Assembly: GCA_018713245.1 (NCBI GenBank)
Contig: DVFM01000043.1
Coordinates: forward strand, 1-32,116
DNA: 32,116 bases
Direction: 5' to 3'
Source of the DNA: Candidatus Merdivicinus intestinavium
Lineage (GTDB): Bacteria; Bacillota; Clostridia; Oscillospirales; Ruminococcaceae
Every line of letters starts with the position of its first letter. Positions within the stretch are counted from its first letter, which is position 1. Positions 7,304-15,677 of the stretch are shown here, piece by piece. The notes under the pieces were generated by a model, which was not told the origin of the DNA, did not search any database, and saw nothing but the letters and a program-made list of their open reading frames with translations. The position numbers and the translations under genes were made by a program.

Positions 7304-10300
7304 TTCCCGGCGGCCTGCTTCCAGTCCTTTTCAATGGCCTGAAACTGCCCCATGACCTCCCGTAGGGTGTCCAAGGAGCTTTGGCCTTTGAGCTTCACCG
7401 AAACAAAGGGCTGCGTGCCCGCGTTGACCGTCACCCGCCCCTTCATCCGGGCGGACAGCGCCCCCGCCAGATTGATATCCAGCTTTTCCGGAACCATCTG
7501 CAAGGCATCCGCCTTCTGGGTAATCTCCTTGAACCCGAACCGGGCCGCCGTGTTCCGCAGCAGCGCCACATCGACGAGGCCCTTCACCGCCTGGGGCGGC
7601 TCGCCGAACCGGTCGATGAGCTCATCAATCAGGTCCATGCTGTCCTCTTCATCTTTAATGGAAGCGATCTTCCGGTACACATCGATCCGCTGGGCCAGGT
7701 TGTCGATATAGGTTTCGGGAATGTGGGCCTCCAGCTGGATATCCACCAGGCATTCGGCGGACGCCTGGGTTTCCGGGGCTTTCCCCTGCTTTTCGGCCAC
7801 CGCCTGGGAAAGAAGCCGCAGGTACATGTCGTACCCCACCGCCTCCATGTGCCCGTGCTGGCGGGTGCCTAAGATGTTCCCGGCCCCCCGGATCTCCAAA
7901 TCCCGCAGGGCGATCCGGAACCCGGAGCCGAATTTCGTGAATTCCCGGATGGCATTCAGCCGCTTGGTCGCCACCTCAGACAGCACCTTTCCTCTCTGGA
8001 AGGTAAAATAGGCGAAGGCCCGGCGGCTGGACCGCCCCACCCGGCCCCGGAGCTGATAAAGCTGGGAAAGCCCCAGCCGGTCGGCGTTTTCAATCACCAG
8101 CGTGTTGCAGTTGGGAACATCCACCCCCGTTTCGATGAGGGTGGTGCAGACCAGAATGTCCAGTTCCTGGTCGATCATCTGCTTCCAGATTTTGGAGAGT
8201 TCTTCTTCCGCCATCCGCCCGTGGGCCACCCCCACCCGGGCTTCCGGGATTGCCGCCTTGATCTGGGCCGCCCGGCTGTGGATGTTTTCAATATTATTGT
8301 AGATATAATAGGCCTGGCCGCTGCGGTGCAGCTCCCGGCGCAGAGCCTCCATAATGACCCCCTCGTCGTATTCCAGCACATAGGTCTGGATGGGGTGCCG
8401 GTTCTGGGGCGGCTCCTCGATGACGCTCATGTCCCGGATGCCGCTCATGACCATATTCAAGGTTCGGGGGATGGGGGTCGCCGAAAGGGTCAGCATATCC
8501 ACCCCGGCCAGCATCTGCTTGAACCGTTCCTTGTGGGCCACCCCGAACCGCTGTTCCTCGTCGATGATGGCCAGGCCCAGGTCCTTGAACTTTACATCCT
8601 TGGAAACCAGACGGTGGGTCCCCACCACGATGTCCACCCGGCCCGTCTCCAGCTTCTTGACGATGGCTTTCTGCTCCTTGGGGGAGCGGAACCGGGACAG
8701 CAGCTCGATGTCCACAGGGAAATTGCCCATGCGGTGGATCAGCGTCTGGTAATGCTGCCAGGCCAGGATGGTGGTGGGGCAGAGGATGGCGCACTGCTTG
8801 CCGTCCATGACGCACTTAAAGGCCGCCCGCAGCGCCACCTCGGTTTTGCCGAAGCCCACGTCCCCGCAGAGCAGCCGCTCCATGGGGACCGGTTTTTCCA
8901 TGTCGTCCTTGATTTCGGCGATGCACCGCAGCTGGTCGTCGGTTTCCTGATAATCGAAATGGGCCTCGAAATCCCGCTGGTAATCGGTGTCCGGCGAAAA
9001 GGCGTACCCTTTCACCTTCATCCGCTGGGCGTACAGGGCAATGAGCTCGTCGGCCATCTCGTCCACAGCCTTCTTCACCCGGCTGCGGGTCTTTTGCCAC
9101 TCGCCGGAGTTGAGGCGGTTGAGCTTCACCTTGGAATCTTCCCGGGGGCCGATATATTTGCTGACCAAATCCAGCTGGGTAACCGGCACATACAGGGTAT
9201 CCGCCCCGGCGTATTTGATTTTAATGTAGTCTTTGACAATGCCGTGGAGGTCCAGCTTGTGGATGCCGTCAAAAATCCCGATGCCGTGGGACACATGCAC
9301 CACATAATCCCCAACGGTTAAGTCGGAAAGGGACTTAATCTCCTCCCCTTTCCGCTTTTTGGGCCGGGAGGCCGGCGCCGACACCGCCTTTCCGGTGGTG
9401 GTGAGGGAGAATTTGATCTGCGGGTATTCAAACCCTGCCGAAAGCGTCCCCGCCAGCACCAGCACCTTCCGGTACTGGATGGTTTTCAAATCCTTGACGT
9501 AAGAAGCCGGCAGCCCCATCTTGGAAAGGTCGGCAGCCAGATTGGCGGCCGCCTTGGCCGTCCCCGCCAGCACGGCGCAGCAGTACCCCTCCTCCAGAAG
9601 GGGCAGAAGGTCGCTCTGGAGGAGCTTTAGGTCCCCGTTCCAGCCGGAACTCTGCAAAGGGCTGATGTTCACCAGGTCCTTGAGCCCCTCCCCGGAGCCC
9701 GCCCGGGCAAAGGTATCCAGCATCACCGTCCGGTGCTTCATGAGCCGGGCCTCCGCCTGCTCGGGGCTTAAGAGGTAGCTGTCCAGCCCCTTGCAGAGCT
9801 GCCCTTCGTCGAACAGCGCCTTGAGGTCCTCGCTGTACTGCCAGAAAAGCCCCCGTGCGCTCTCCCGCATCTCGGAACGCTCGCTTAAAAACACCGGCGC
9901 GTCCTCAAAATAGTCCGCCACCGTGTCGAAGGTATCGTAAGCCAAGGGGAAATACTTGTCCTGGGAGTCCAGCTCCACGCCGGAGGAAAGCCGGTCCAGG
10001 TCTTTTTGGAGGACCTCCCGCGCCGCGGCAAACACCTTTTTGCTGCCCAGCTTTTCACAGAAGGCGGCGAGCTTCCGGGAAAGCTCCCCCTCCCCGAACA
10101 CCACCTCGTTGGCGGGCGCAATCTCCAGACGGTCCACCGGGTCGGTGCGCCGCTGGGAATCCAGCTCGAAATAGGACATGGTGTCGATGTCGTCGCCCCA
10201 GTACTCGATGCGCACCGGGTTCGCCTCCTTGGGCGGGAACACGTCCAAAATGCCGCCCCGGACCGAAAACTGGCTTAGCCCGTCCACCTGGGGGCGGCGG

Positions 10301-10788
10301 ACATAGCCGGATTTCAGCAGCCGGGCGACCAGCTCCTCCATGGGCACGGACTGTTCCGGCCCCACGGCAAAGGTGTTTTCCAGCAGCACCTTTTTGGGGA
10401 TGGTGCGGCTCATCACCCCCTGGATGGAGGCGGCGACCACCTTCGCCTCCCCTGCCGCCAGCCGGGACAGCACCCCCAGCCGGGCCTGTTCATATTCGGT
10501 GGAAACCCCTTCCATCTGCCGGTAGGCGAACTCCCGGTAAGGGAACAGCACGGCGGCTTCTTCCTCCAGCATGGCGTTGACGTCCGATACAAGCCGGGCA
10601 GCCGCCGTTTCGTCCTGGGTCACCACCAGAATGGGCTTCCCCAGCTCCTCCGCCGCAGCCGCAATGAAATGGGCCTTGTGGATGGCCGAAAGCCCCACGC
10701 ACAGCGCCGGGGTGCGGCCGGTTTTCAGGTCCTCCATCAGCTGGGCGAACTGGGTGAGCCTCCTTGCCACCGTGGCGTACATCTTCAA
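7300..10788 (-). CDS. mfd: Transcription-repair coupling factor Mfd
   Basis: A 1162-residue ATP-driven translocase that pushes stalled RNA polymerase off DNA lesions and recruits UvrA; full length for the family. The N-terminal UvrB-homology region is followed by the RNA-polymerase-interacting CarD-like module at about 487-560 (VGDYVVHVSHGIGIFDGI). The motor has Walker A GDVGFGKTE near 640, the DEEQ box near 743 and TLSATPIPRTL. The C-terminal TRCF domain is intact. The start is TTG at 10788, 8 bases after GGGGG; ATG at 10782 is the alternative. It lies 13 bases after pth, as in other Firmicutes, and shares its promoter. Confidence 0.97.
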   Translation of the reverse strand: MKMYATVARRLTQFAQLMEDLKTGRTPALCVGLSAIHKAHFIAAAAEELGKPILVVTQDETAAARLVSDVNAMLEEEAAVLFPYREFAYRQMEGVSTEYEQARLGVLSRLAAGEAKVVAASIQGVMSRTIPKKVLLENTFAVGPEQSVPMEELVARLLKSGYVRRPQVDGLSQFSVRGGILDVFPPKEANPVRIEYWGDDIDTMSYFELDSQRRTDPVDRLEIAPANEVVFGEGELSRKLAAFCEKLGSKKVFAAAREVLQKDLDRLSSGVELDSQDKYFPLAYDTFDTVADYFEDAPVFLSERSEMRESARGLFWQYSEDLKALFDEGQLCKGLDSYLLSPEQAEARLMKHRTVMLDTFARAGSGEGLKDLVNISPLQSSGWNGDLKLLQSDLLPLLEEGYCCAVLAGTAKAAANLAADLSKMGLPASYVKDLKTIQYRKVLVLAGTLSAGFEYPQIKFSLTTTGKAVSAPASRPKKRKGEEIKSLSDLTVGDYVVHVSHGIGIFDGIHKLDLHGIVKDYIKIKYAGADTLYVPVTQLDLVSKYIGPREDSKVKLNRLNSGEWQKTRSRVKKAVDEMADELIALYAQRMKVKGYAFSPDTDYQRDFEAHFDYQETDDQLRCIAEIKDDMEKPVPMERLLCGDVGFGKTEVALRAAFKCVMDGKQCAILCPTTILAWQHYQTLIHRMGNFPVDIELLSRFRSPKEQKAIVKKLETGRVDIVVGTHRLVSKDVKFKDLGLAIIDEEQRFGVAHKERFKQMLAGVDMLTLSATPIPRTLNMVMSGIRDMSVIEEPPQNRHPIQTYVLEYDEGVIMEALRRELHRSGQAYYIYNNIENIHSRAAQIKAAIPEARVGVAHGRMAEEELSKIWKQMIDQELDILVCTTLIETGVDVPNCNTLVIENADRLGLSQLYQLRGRVGRSSRRAFAYFTFQRGKVLSEVATKRLNAIREFTKFGSGFRIALRDLEIRGAGNILGTRQHGHMEAVGYDMYLRLLSQAVAEKQGKAPETQASAECLVDIQLEAHIPETYIDNLAQRIDVYRKIASIKDEEDSMDLIDELIDRFGEPPQAVKGLVDVALLRNTAARFGFKEITQKADALQMVPEKLDINLAGALSARMKGRVTVNAGTQPFVSVKLKGQSSLDTLREVMGQFQAIEKDWKQAAGK

Positions 10789-10801
10789 AGAAACAACCCC
10801 C

Positions 10802-11398
10802 TTACGAATTGTAGCGGTTCATGGCCTGGTCGATTTTCCCCTGGAGAATCAGCTCCGCGATCTCCCGGCAGTGGGAGGAAACCTCCCGGATTCCCTTCAT
10901 CTCCTCCTCGGTAAAGACGGACAGCACCCAGTCGGCCAGGTCGTAGTTGGGGTTGGGGCGCTCTCCCACCCCGATTTTCACCCGGGGGAAATTCTCCGAC
11001 TGCAAATAGTCCACAATGCTGCGGATGCCGTTGTGCCCCCCGTGGCTGCCCTTGCGGCGGATGCGCACCCGCCCCACGTCCAGGGAGATGTCGTCAAAGA
11101 GGACAATCACGTTTTCCGGGGGGATTTTATAGAAGGACGCGGCCTTTTCCACCGCCACGCCGGAAAGGTTCATGTAGGTCTGGGGCTTCATCAAAAGCAC
11201 CCGCGCCCCCACAAGGGTCACGTCCGCCACCAAAGCGTCGAATTTTTTCTTGTCAATGGAGGCCCCCAAAGAGGCCGCAATTTCGTCCACGGCGATGAAT
11301 CCAGCGTTGTGCCGGGTCCGCAGGTATTTTTTATCCGGGTTTCCCAGCCCCACCACCAGATGGGTGATGCCGCCGGGGGTTTTCGTAAAAAATGGCAT
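10802..11398 (-). CDS. pth: Peptidyl-tRNA hydrolase
   Basis: A 198-residue enzyme that frees tRNA from peptidyl-tRNA dropped by ribosomes. VGLGNPDKKY, TRHNAGF (catalytic His), KPQTYMNLSG and the RKGSHGGHNGIRSI signature are all present. I start it at ATG 11398, which has GGGAG 9 bases ahead; the open frame runs on to 11740 through the promoter at 11473-11501, so longer versions are wrong. The extra MPFFTKTPG before the usual start may be trimmed further. It is the first gene of a pth-mfd operon. Confidence 0.95.
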   Translation of the reverse strand: MPFFTKTPGGITHLVVGLGNPDKKYLRTRHNAGFIAVDEIAASLGASIDKKKFDALVADVTLVGARVLLMKPQTYMNLSGVAVEKAASFYKIPPENVIVLFDDISLDVGRVRIRRKGSHGGHNGIRSIVDYLQSENFPRVKIGVGERPNPNYDLADWVLSVFTEEEMKGIREVSSHCREIAELILQGKIDQAMNRYNS

Positions 11399-11472
11399 GG
11401 CAAATGTCTCCCAAAACCCGCTTACCCGGGGTTTCTGGGATTCCTCCGTTCCTCTGATATTCTTATAAAAAT

Positions 11473-11501
11473 AGTGTAGCACAATTTCCCGGCCTTCGCA
11501 A
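11473..11501 (-). promoter_or_regulatory. Promoter of pth-mfd
   Basis: Minus strand: TTGCGA at 11501-11496, 17 bp spacer, TACACT at 11478-11473, with TGC just before it (extended -10). The leader to the pth ATG is about 70 bases. Confidence 0.7.
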
Positions 11502-11531
11502 GGCAATCGACAAAATCTTTGGGAAAAAGCC

Positions 11532-11560
11532 TTGACTTTTCCCTTCCGCAGGATTATAGT
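11532..11560 (+). promoter_or_regulatory. Promoter of the subtilase-like lipoprotein gene
   Basis: TTGACT (11532-11537), 17 bp spacer, TATAGT (11555-11560). It is divergent from the pth promoter, with 30 bases between the two -35 boxes. It overlaps the first codons of the longest reading frame and so fixes the true start downstream at 11604. Confidence 0.75.
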
Positions 11561-11603
11561 AAAAGAAAATTGTATGAATTTCATACAAAAAGGAGCGTAT
11601 CCA

Positions 11604-12926
11604 ATGTCTTTTTCAAAAAAATGCCTGCCCCTTCTGCTGTGCGCCTGCCTGCTCACCCTGTCGGCCTGCGGCGGAAACCCGGAACCCTCCGCACCGGCGG
11701 AATCCGGCGCCCTGGAATCCTCCCTGCCGGAAGAATCCATAGAAGAGAGCAGCGCCGCTTCTGCCGCCGAGTCCAGCGCGCCGGAAGAAAATATCCCCCT
11801 GTCCTACACCTTTACGGAGGAGGAGCTCCTCCCCGGCGGCCAGCCGGCCATGGACGAAGGAGCACCAGTCGCGGATTTTTCTGATATGATTGAATTTGAC
11901 CTTTCCGCGGAATTTCCCGACGCCCGCAGCTGCGACCTTTCCGGCGAAGATTTTTCAAACAGCCTGGACAAGCTGCTTTACACCCAGTTTGACAGCAAAA
12001 CCATCTGGCCGGACAGCCTCCCCCAGGACTTCGACCCCCAGCAGATTATAGACCAGAACCGCAACCCCGGCCTGGGCGTCCGTTCCCTCCACGAACAGGG
12101 CATCACCGGCAAGGGAATCAATATCGGCATCGTGGACCAGGCGCTTCTCACCGGCCATACGGAGTACAAAGACCGTCTGAAAATGTACAAAGATTTTAAT
12201 GCTCCCGGCGGAATGTCTATGCACGGCCCCGCCGTTGCTTCCATCGCCCTGGGCAGCACCGTGGGCGTGGCCCCCGAAGCCAATCTTTACTATGTTTCTT
12301 ATGACCATGAAAAATCCGGCGAAACCTTGGCCCCCTATATTGAAGGATTGACCTACCTGCTGGACTTGAACAAGCTTCTTCCCGAAGAGGACAAGCTGGA
12401 CGTCATTTCCATTTCTCGCGGCTGGATGCCGGATTCTCCCGGCGCCGCTGAACTGGAAGCCTTAATTGACCGTGCAAAAGAGGAAGGCGTTTTTGTTGTC
12501 ACCGTTTCCATCCGCTATAATTATTCCATGGATTTTACAGGTACCTCCCGTGAGCCCCTTTCCAACCCGGACGACCGTTCCGCCTACCGGCCGGGGATGT
12601 TTTTCGCAAATGATTACCGCTTTGGAGGAACTATTTATAAAAGAGCGCTGATGGTTCCCATGGACTTCCGGGCCACCGCTTCCCCCACCGGCACAGAGGA
12701 TTATGTTAACTATATAAACGGCGGCTTAAGCTGGGCAACGCCTTATCTGGCCGGCGTTTACGCCCTGGCCCGGCAGGTCAAGCCGGACATCACCCCGGAG
12801 GAATTTTACACGCTGGCCATGGAAACTTCTTCCGACATCCCCTACACCGATGGATTCGGAAAGGAATACACCCTTTATAACCTCATTGACCCGCCCGCAT
12901 TGATTGCGGCCCTGCAAAACCAGTAA
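11604..12926 (+). CDS. Divergent subtilisin-like (S8) lipoprotein
   Basis: A 440-residue exported lipoprotein. A lipobox signal peptide (KKCLPLLLCACLLTLSAC) is followed by a Ser/Glu/Pro-rich linker and a peptidase S8 domain. The triad is readable but divergent: Asp178 in IGIVDQAL, His207 in MHGPAVASIALG and Ser376 in GLSWATPYLAG, against the usual DTG, HGTHVAG and GTSMATP. The usual GNxG segment with the oxyanion Asn is replaced by SIRYNYS, so activity is uncertain. It has its own promoter, AGGAG 8 bases before ATG 11604, and its own terminator, so it is monocistronic. It may be a surface protease with narrow specificity or a pseudo-enzyme. Confidence 0.75.
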   Translation: MSFSKKCLPLLLCACLLTLSACGGNPEPSAPAESGALESSLPEESIEESSAASAAESSAPEENIPLSYTFTEEELLPGGQPAMDEGAPVADFSDMIEFDLSAEFPDARSCDLSGEDFSNSLDKLLYTQFDSKTIWPDSLPQDFDPQQIIDQNRNPGLGVRSLHEQGITGKGINIGIVDQALLTGHTEYKDRLKMYKDFNAPGGMSMHGPAVASIALGSTVGVAPEANLYYVSYDHEKSGETLAPYIEGLTYLLDLNKLLPEEDKLDVISISRGWMPDSPGAAELEALIDRAKEEGVFVVTVSIRYNYSMDFTGTSREPLSNPDDRSAYRPGMFFANDYRFGGTIYKRALMVPMDFRATASPTGTEDYVNYINGGLSWATPYLAGVYALARQVKPDITPEEFYTLAMETSSDIPYTDGFGKEYTLYNLIDPPALIAALQNQ

Positions 12927-12931
12927 AAGCA

Positions 12932-12965
12932 GCAGGGACACCCCCTTTGGATGTCCCTGCGTTTT
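12932..12965. terminator. Terminator of the lipoprotein gene
   Basis: A perfect 9-bp stem (12932-12940 with 12952-12960), an 11-base loop and GTTTTTATTTTT on the + strand. The minus strand side also has a CTTTTA run, so it may serve the symporter gene, which ends at 12965. Confidence 0.8.
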
Positions 12966-14377
12966 TATTTTTCCGATTCTTCCGCCATGAGCTTCTGAAC
13001 TTCCGGGTCGTCCGGGAACCGTTCGTCGTCCTTTTTCCCTTTGATCCCCTTGGAGATCCGCACCACCAGCCCGGACAGGGCCAGGAGGGCGATGAGGTTG
13101 GGAATGACCATGAGGCCGTTGAACAGGTCGGACAGGTTCCACACCAAATCCACCTTCAGCGCCGAACCCACCAGCACGAACACAATGACGATGGCGCTGT
13201 ACACCGGGATGGCCTTTTTACCGAACATGGCCCGGACATTGACCTCCCCGAAAAAGTACCAGCCGATGATGGTGGAAAAGGCGAAGAACAGCATGCAGAT
13301 GGCCACAAAAGCGTTGCCGAAGGAGCCGAACGCATCGTTAAAGGCCATCTGGGCCAAGGTAGTGCCGGTTTCGCCGGAAGAAAGCATCCCGGAGGTGAGG
13401 ATCACCAGGGCGGTCAGGGTCAGCACCACAAAGGTGTCGATAAATACGCCGATCATGGCGATCTCCCCCTGCTCCTGCGGCTTTTTCACCTTGGCCAGGG
13501 CGTGAGCGTGGGGCGTGCTGCCCATTCCGGCCTCGTTGGAGAAAAGCCCTCTGGCCACGCCGTAGCGCATGGCCTCCTTGACCGTAACGCCGGCCACGCC
13601 GCCCGCGATGGCCTGGGGTTCAAAGGCCAGCACGAAGATCTGCCGGAAAGCGGGGAGCACCATGTCATGGTTGAGGACCAGAATCACCAAACAGCCCACA
13701 ATGTAAAAGGCCGCCATAACAGGCACCAGCTTTTCCGTGACCGAGGCCAGCCGCTTGACGCCGCCCAGAAAAATAAATCCGGCCACTGCCGCCACGAATA
13801 CGCCCACCGCCAGCGGCGGGATGCCGAAAGCGTTGTGAAACGCCGCGCCGATGGAATTGGACTGCACCATATTTCCCATAAATCCCAGCGCCAGAATCAG
13901 GGCAGCAGAAAAGAACCCCGCCAAGATTTTGCCGAATTTCCCCCGGAATGCCGCCCGGATGTAGTAGATGGGCCCGCCGGTAATCTGGCCGTCCTTCACC
14001 TTCCGGAATTTCTGGGCCAGCACCGCCTCCGCGTAAATGGTGGCCATGCCGAAAAAGGCGCTGACCCACATCCAGAAAATCGCCCCCGGCCCGCCGGAAG
14101 CCAAAGCCGTGGCGCAGCCGGTGATGTTGCCGGTGCCCACTTGGGCGGCGATGGCGGTGGTCAGGGCCTGGAAGGAGCTCATGCCCCGATGATCCGCCTT
14201 TTTGCCCCGCAGGCTGAACCCGCCGAATACCCGCTTGAAGCCCGCTCCAAGCCGCCGCACCTGTACGAATTTCAGCCGGACGGTAAAATAGATTCCCGCT
14301 CCGCAAAGGAGAAACAGGAGGATGTTGTTCCAGAAAAAGTCGCTGACGGCCTTGATTGCCTCCGAAAATTGCTGCAT
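12965..14377 (-). CDS. Sodium:alanine/glycine symporter (AGCS family)
   Basis: A polytopic transporter of about 470 residues that brings alanine or glycine into the cell with Na+. The AGCS signature is clear: GMSSFQALTTAIAAQVGTGNI, then ASGGPGAIFWMWVSAFFGM and ARGLFSNEAGMG in the middle, with repeated hydrophobic segments throughout and a charged C-terminal tail. I use ATG 14377, preceded by AGGAAAGGA; GTG 14383 is only two codons further out. The gene lies behind a tandem glycine riboswitch and a terminator, so glycine is the likely substrate. It is probably transcribed alone. Confidence 0.92.
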   Translation of the reverse strand: MQQFSEAIKAVSDFFWNNILLFLLCGAGIYFTVRLKFVQVRRLGAGFKRVFGGFSLRGKKADHRGMSSFQALTTAIAAQVGTGNITGCATALASGGPGAIFWMWVSAFFGMATIYAEAVLAQKFRKVKDGQITGGPIYYIRAAFRGKFGKILAGFFSAALILALGFMGNMVQSNSIGAAFHNAFGIPPLAVGVFVAAVAGFIFLGGVKRLASVTEKLVPVMAAFYIVGCLVILVLNHDMVLPAFRQIFVLAFEPQAIAGGVAGVTVKEAMRYGVARGLFSNEAGMGSTPHAHALAKVKKPQEQGEIAMIGVFIDTFVVLTLTALVILTSGMLSSGETGTTLAQMAFNDAFGSFGNAFVAICMLFFAFSTIIGWYFFGEVNVRAMFGKKAIPVYSAIVIVFVLVGSALKVDLVWNLSDLFNGLMVIPNLIALLALSGLVVRISKGIKGKKDDERFPDDPEVQKLMAEESEK

Positions 14378-14477
14378 AATCACGGTTCCTTTCCTATTTT
14401 GTCCAATCAGGCTTGCTCGGCCGCCGGTTACGGAAGAAAGGACCGGATGAAACCTGCAAAGATTCCATCCGGCCCTG

Positions 14478-14516
14478 AAAAAACAAGGAAAAACCGGCTC
14501 TGCGCCGGCTGTTTCC
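14478..14516 (-). terminator. Riboswitch expression-platform terminator
   Basis: Minus strand: GGAAA and AGCCGGC pair with GCCGGTT and TTTCC around the loop GCAGA, with one bulged base, and TTGTTTTTTC follows. It lies 7 bases after the second glycine aptamer and about 100 bases before the symporter start. Whether glycine binding favours or prevents it cannot be told by eye. Confidence 0.7.
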
Positions 14517-14523
14517 GCCTTTC

Positions 14524-14690
14524 CTGCTCCGTCCTTTTGCCTGAGAGATTAGCGGTTTTTGCCGCCTTGCACCTTCGGCACCCGTTGAAACGGGTTTCTC
14601 CAGAGCCGCATCCGTTTATAGTCCTCACCCGTCTCCGGGCGCCTGAGAGTGTTGCTCCTTCGGCAAGCGTGCGCTTTTTCCTACAAACTT
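14524..14690 (-). promoter_or_regulatory. Tandem glycine riboswitch
   Basis: Two glycine aptamers in a row on the minus strand. Aptamer 1 has the P1 pair GTTTGTAG/CTATAAAC and the conserved GCCGAAGGAGCAA and CTCTCAGGCGCC. Aptamer 2 has the P1 pair GCTCTG/CGGAGC, GTGCCGAAGGTGCAA and AATCTCTCAGGCAAAAGG. These are the hallmark bases of the gcvT-class RNA, which binds glycine. A promoter precedes it (14722-14750), a terminator follows, and the AGCS symporter is the controlled gene. Confidence 0.93.
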
Positions 14691-14721
14691 CCTTTGTCCT
14701 GATTCAATTGTTCCGACAAAT

Positions 14722-14750
14722 ACTGTACCATATTTTCCGCTGAAAGTCAA
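14722..14750 (-). promoter_or_regulatory. Promoter of the riboswitch-symporter unit
   Basis: Minus strand: TTGACT at 14750-14745, 17 bp spacer, TACAGT at 14727-14722. The first aptamer begins about 30 bases downstream. Confidence 0.8.
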
Positions 14751-14785
14751 GCGTATTTTACAAGCGGACAATCCGTCCCGGCAAT

Positions 14786-15367
14786 TCAGGCTTCCTCCCG
14801 AAAGGAGACGACGCCGTCCGAGATGGAATCCACAATGGCCAGCGACTGAAGGTTGACCCCCTGTTCCCGGAGCTGGCGTCCCCCGCTCTGGAACCCCTTT
14901 TCAATGACGATGCCGCATCCCACAAGATGTGCGCCGGACTGGCGGATGATCTCCATCAGCCCCTTGAGCGCCTGTCCGTGGGCCAGAAAATCGTCGATTA
15001 CCAGCACATGATCGCCGGGGGTCAGATACCGCCGCGCTACCTGCACCTCAAACATCTCCCCGCGGGTGTAGGACCGCACCGGCGCCGTGTAAAGCTCCCC
15101 GTCCAGGTTCTTGGACCGGGTCTTTTTGGCGAACACCACGTCCGCATTTCCAAAATACTGGGCGGCAATCGCCGCAATCCCGATGCCGGAGGCTTCGATG
15201 GTCAGGATTTTGTTAATCTCCGGCTGGGGGAACCGCCTCCTGAATTCCTTGCCGATTTCCTGCAGCAGGGAAATGTCTATCTGATGGTTGAGAAAGCTGT
15301 CCACCTTCAGCACGCCGCCTTCCGCCGCCCGTCCGTCCCGCAGAATTCTTTCCTTTAAAAGCTCCAT
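14786..15367 (-). CDS. xpt: Xanthine phosphoribosyltransferase
   Basis: A 193-residue salvage enzyme that joins xanthine and PRPP to form XMP. VLVIDDFLAHGQAL at 121-134 is the PRPP-binding loop, and the opening MELLKERILRDGRAAEGG with KVDSFLNHQID is the Xpt pattern. The length equals the usual 190-195. AAGGAGG lies 6 bases after the leader start region and just before the ATG. It is transcribed alone from the promoter at 15395-15423. The leader is only about 20 bases, so it lacks the purine riboswitch that precedes xpt in many Firmicutes; control must lie elsewhere or be absent. It is divergent from the AT-rich purC island. Confidence 0.95.
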   Translation of the reverse strand: MELLKERILRDGRAAEGGVLKVDSFLNHQIDISLLQEIGKEFRRRFPQPEINKILTIEASGIGIAAIAAQYFGNADVVFAKKTRSKNLDGELYTAPVRSYTRGEMFEVQVARRYLTPGDHVLVIDDFLAHGQALKGLMEIIRQSGAHLVGCGIVIEKGFQSGGRQLREQGVNLQSLAIVDSISDGVVSFREEA

Positions 15368-15394
15368 ACCGGCCCTCCTTCCATTTTTAAAAAT

Positions 15395-15423
15395 ATTATA
15401 CCATGTTTTTGCCCCATGGGCAA
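15395..15423 (-). promoter_or_regulatory. Promoter of xpt
   Basis: Minus strand: TTGCCC at 15423-15418, 17 bp spacer, perfect TATAAT at 15400-15395 with TGG before it. Confidence 0.8.
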
Positions 15424-15545
15424 CGCCCCGCCCCCCATTTTCCGCCGGGATTCCCGAAAAATCCGCCCGCCCTCGGCCAGCTGCCGCCGTTAAGGTGACC
15501 CTGCTGAAATGATTGGCGTATCGAAAAATTCCATTCGTTCTTTAG

Positions 15546-15601
15546 AGAATTGATTCTTAGGGATGTTTTCTACCGGACGTTGAATTTGCGTGCGAATTCA
15601 A
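15546..15601. promoter_or_regulatory. Inverted repeats upstream of the HTH-methyltransferase gene
   Basis: Two perfect dyads in the leader of the AT-rich island: AGAAT-TG-ATTCT (15546-15557) and TTGAATT, 8 bases, AATTCAA (15580-15601). They lie 35-90 bases before the -10 box at 15636. The downstream gene carries an XRE-type HTH, so they could be its operators; that is inference. From 15424 to 15545 I see no gene or other signal. Confidence 0.35.
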
Positions 15602-15635
15602 AAAACAGGTTATTTATGATTGTTCCTTGCTGAGC

Positions 15636-15641
15636 TATAAT
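15636..15641 (+). promoter_or_regulatory. -10 box for the HTH-methyltransferase/purC unit
   Basis: A perfect TATAAT 36 bases before ATG 15678. The -35 position (TTTATG) is poor, which suits a promoter that needs or is blocked by a regulator. Confidence 0.5.
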
Positions 15642-15677
15642 AAGAGTGTAAGATCTTTACGAAAGGAAATTGGCGCT

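Noticed and set aside
8221-9321. 366-residue + strand frame inside mfd
   Set aside because: Antisense shadow: no motif and no ribosome binding site, while mfd is complete on the minus strand.
11399-11740. N-terminal extension of pth to 312 residues
   Set aside because: The extension crosses the pth promoter and has no ribosome binding site; ATG 11398 has both.
12947-14743. 598-residue + strand frame across the symporter and riboswitch
   Set aside because: His/Gly-rich composition without motifs; it runs through the riboswitch. It is an antisense shadow of the symporter.
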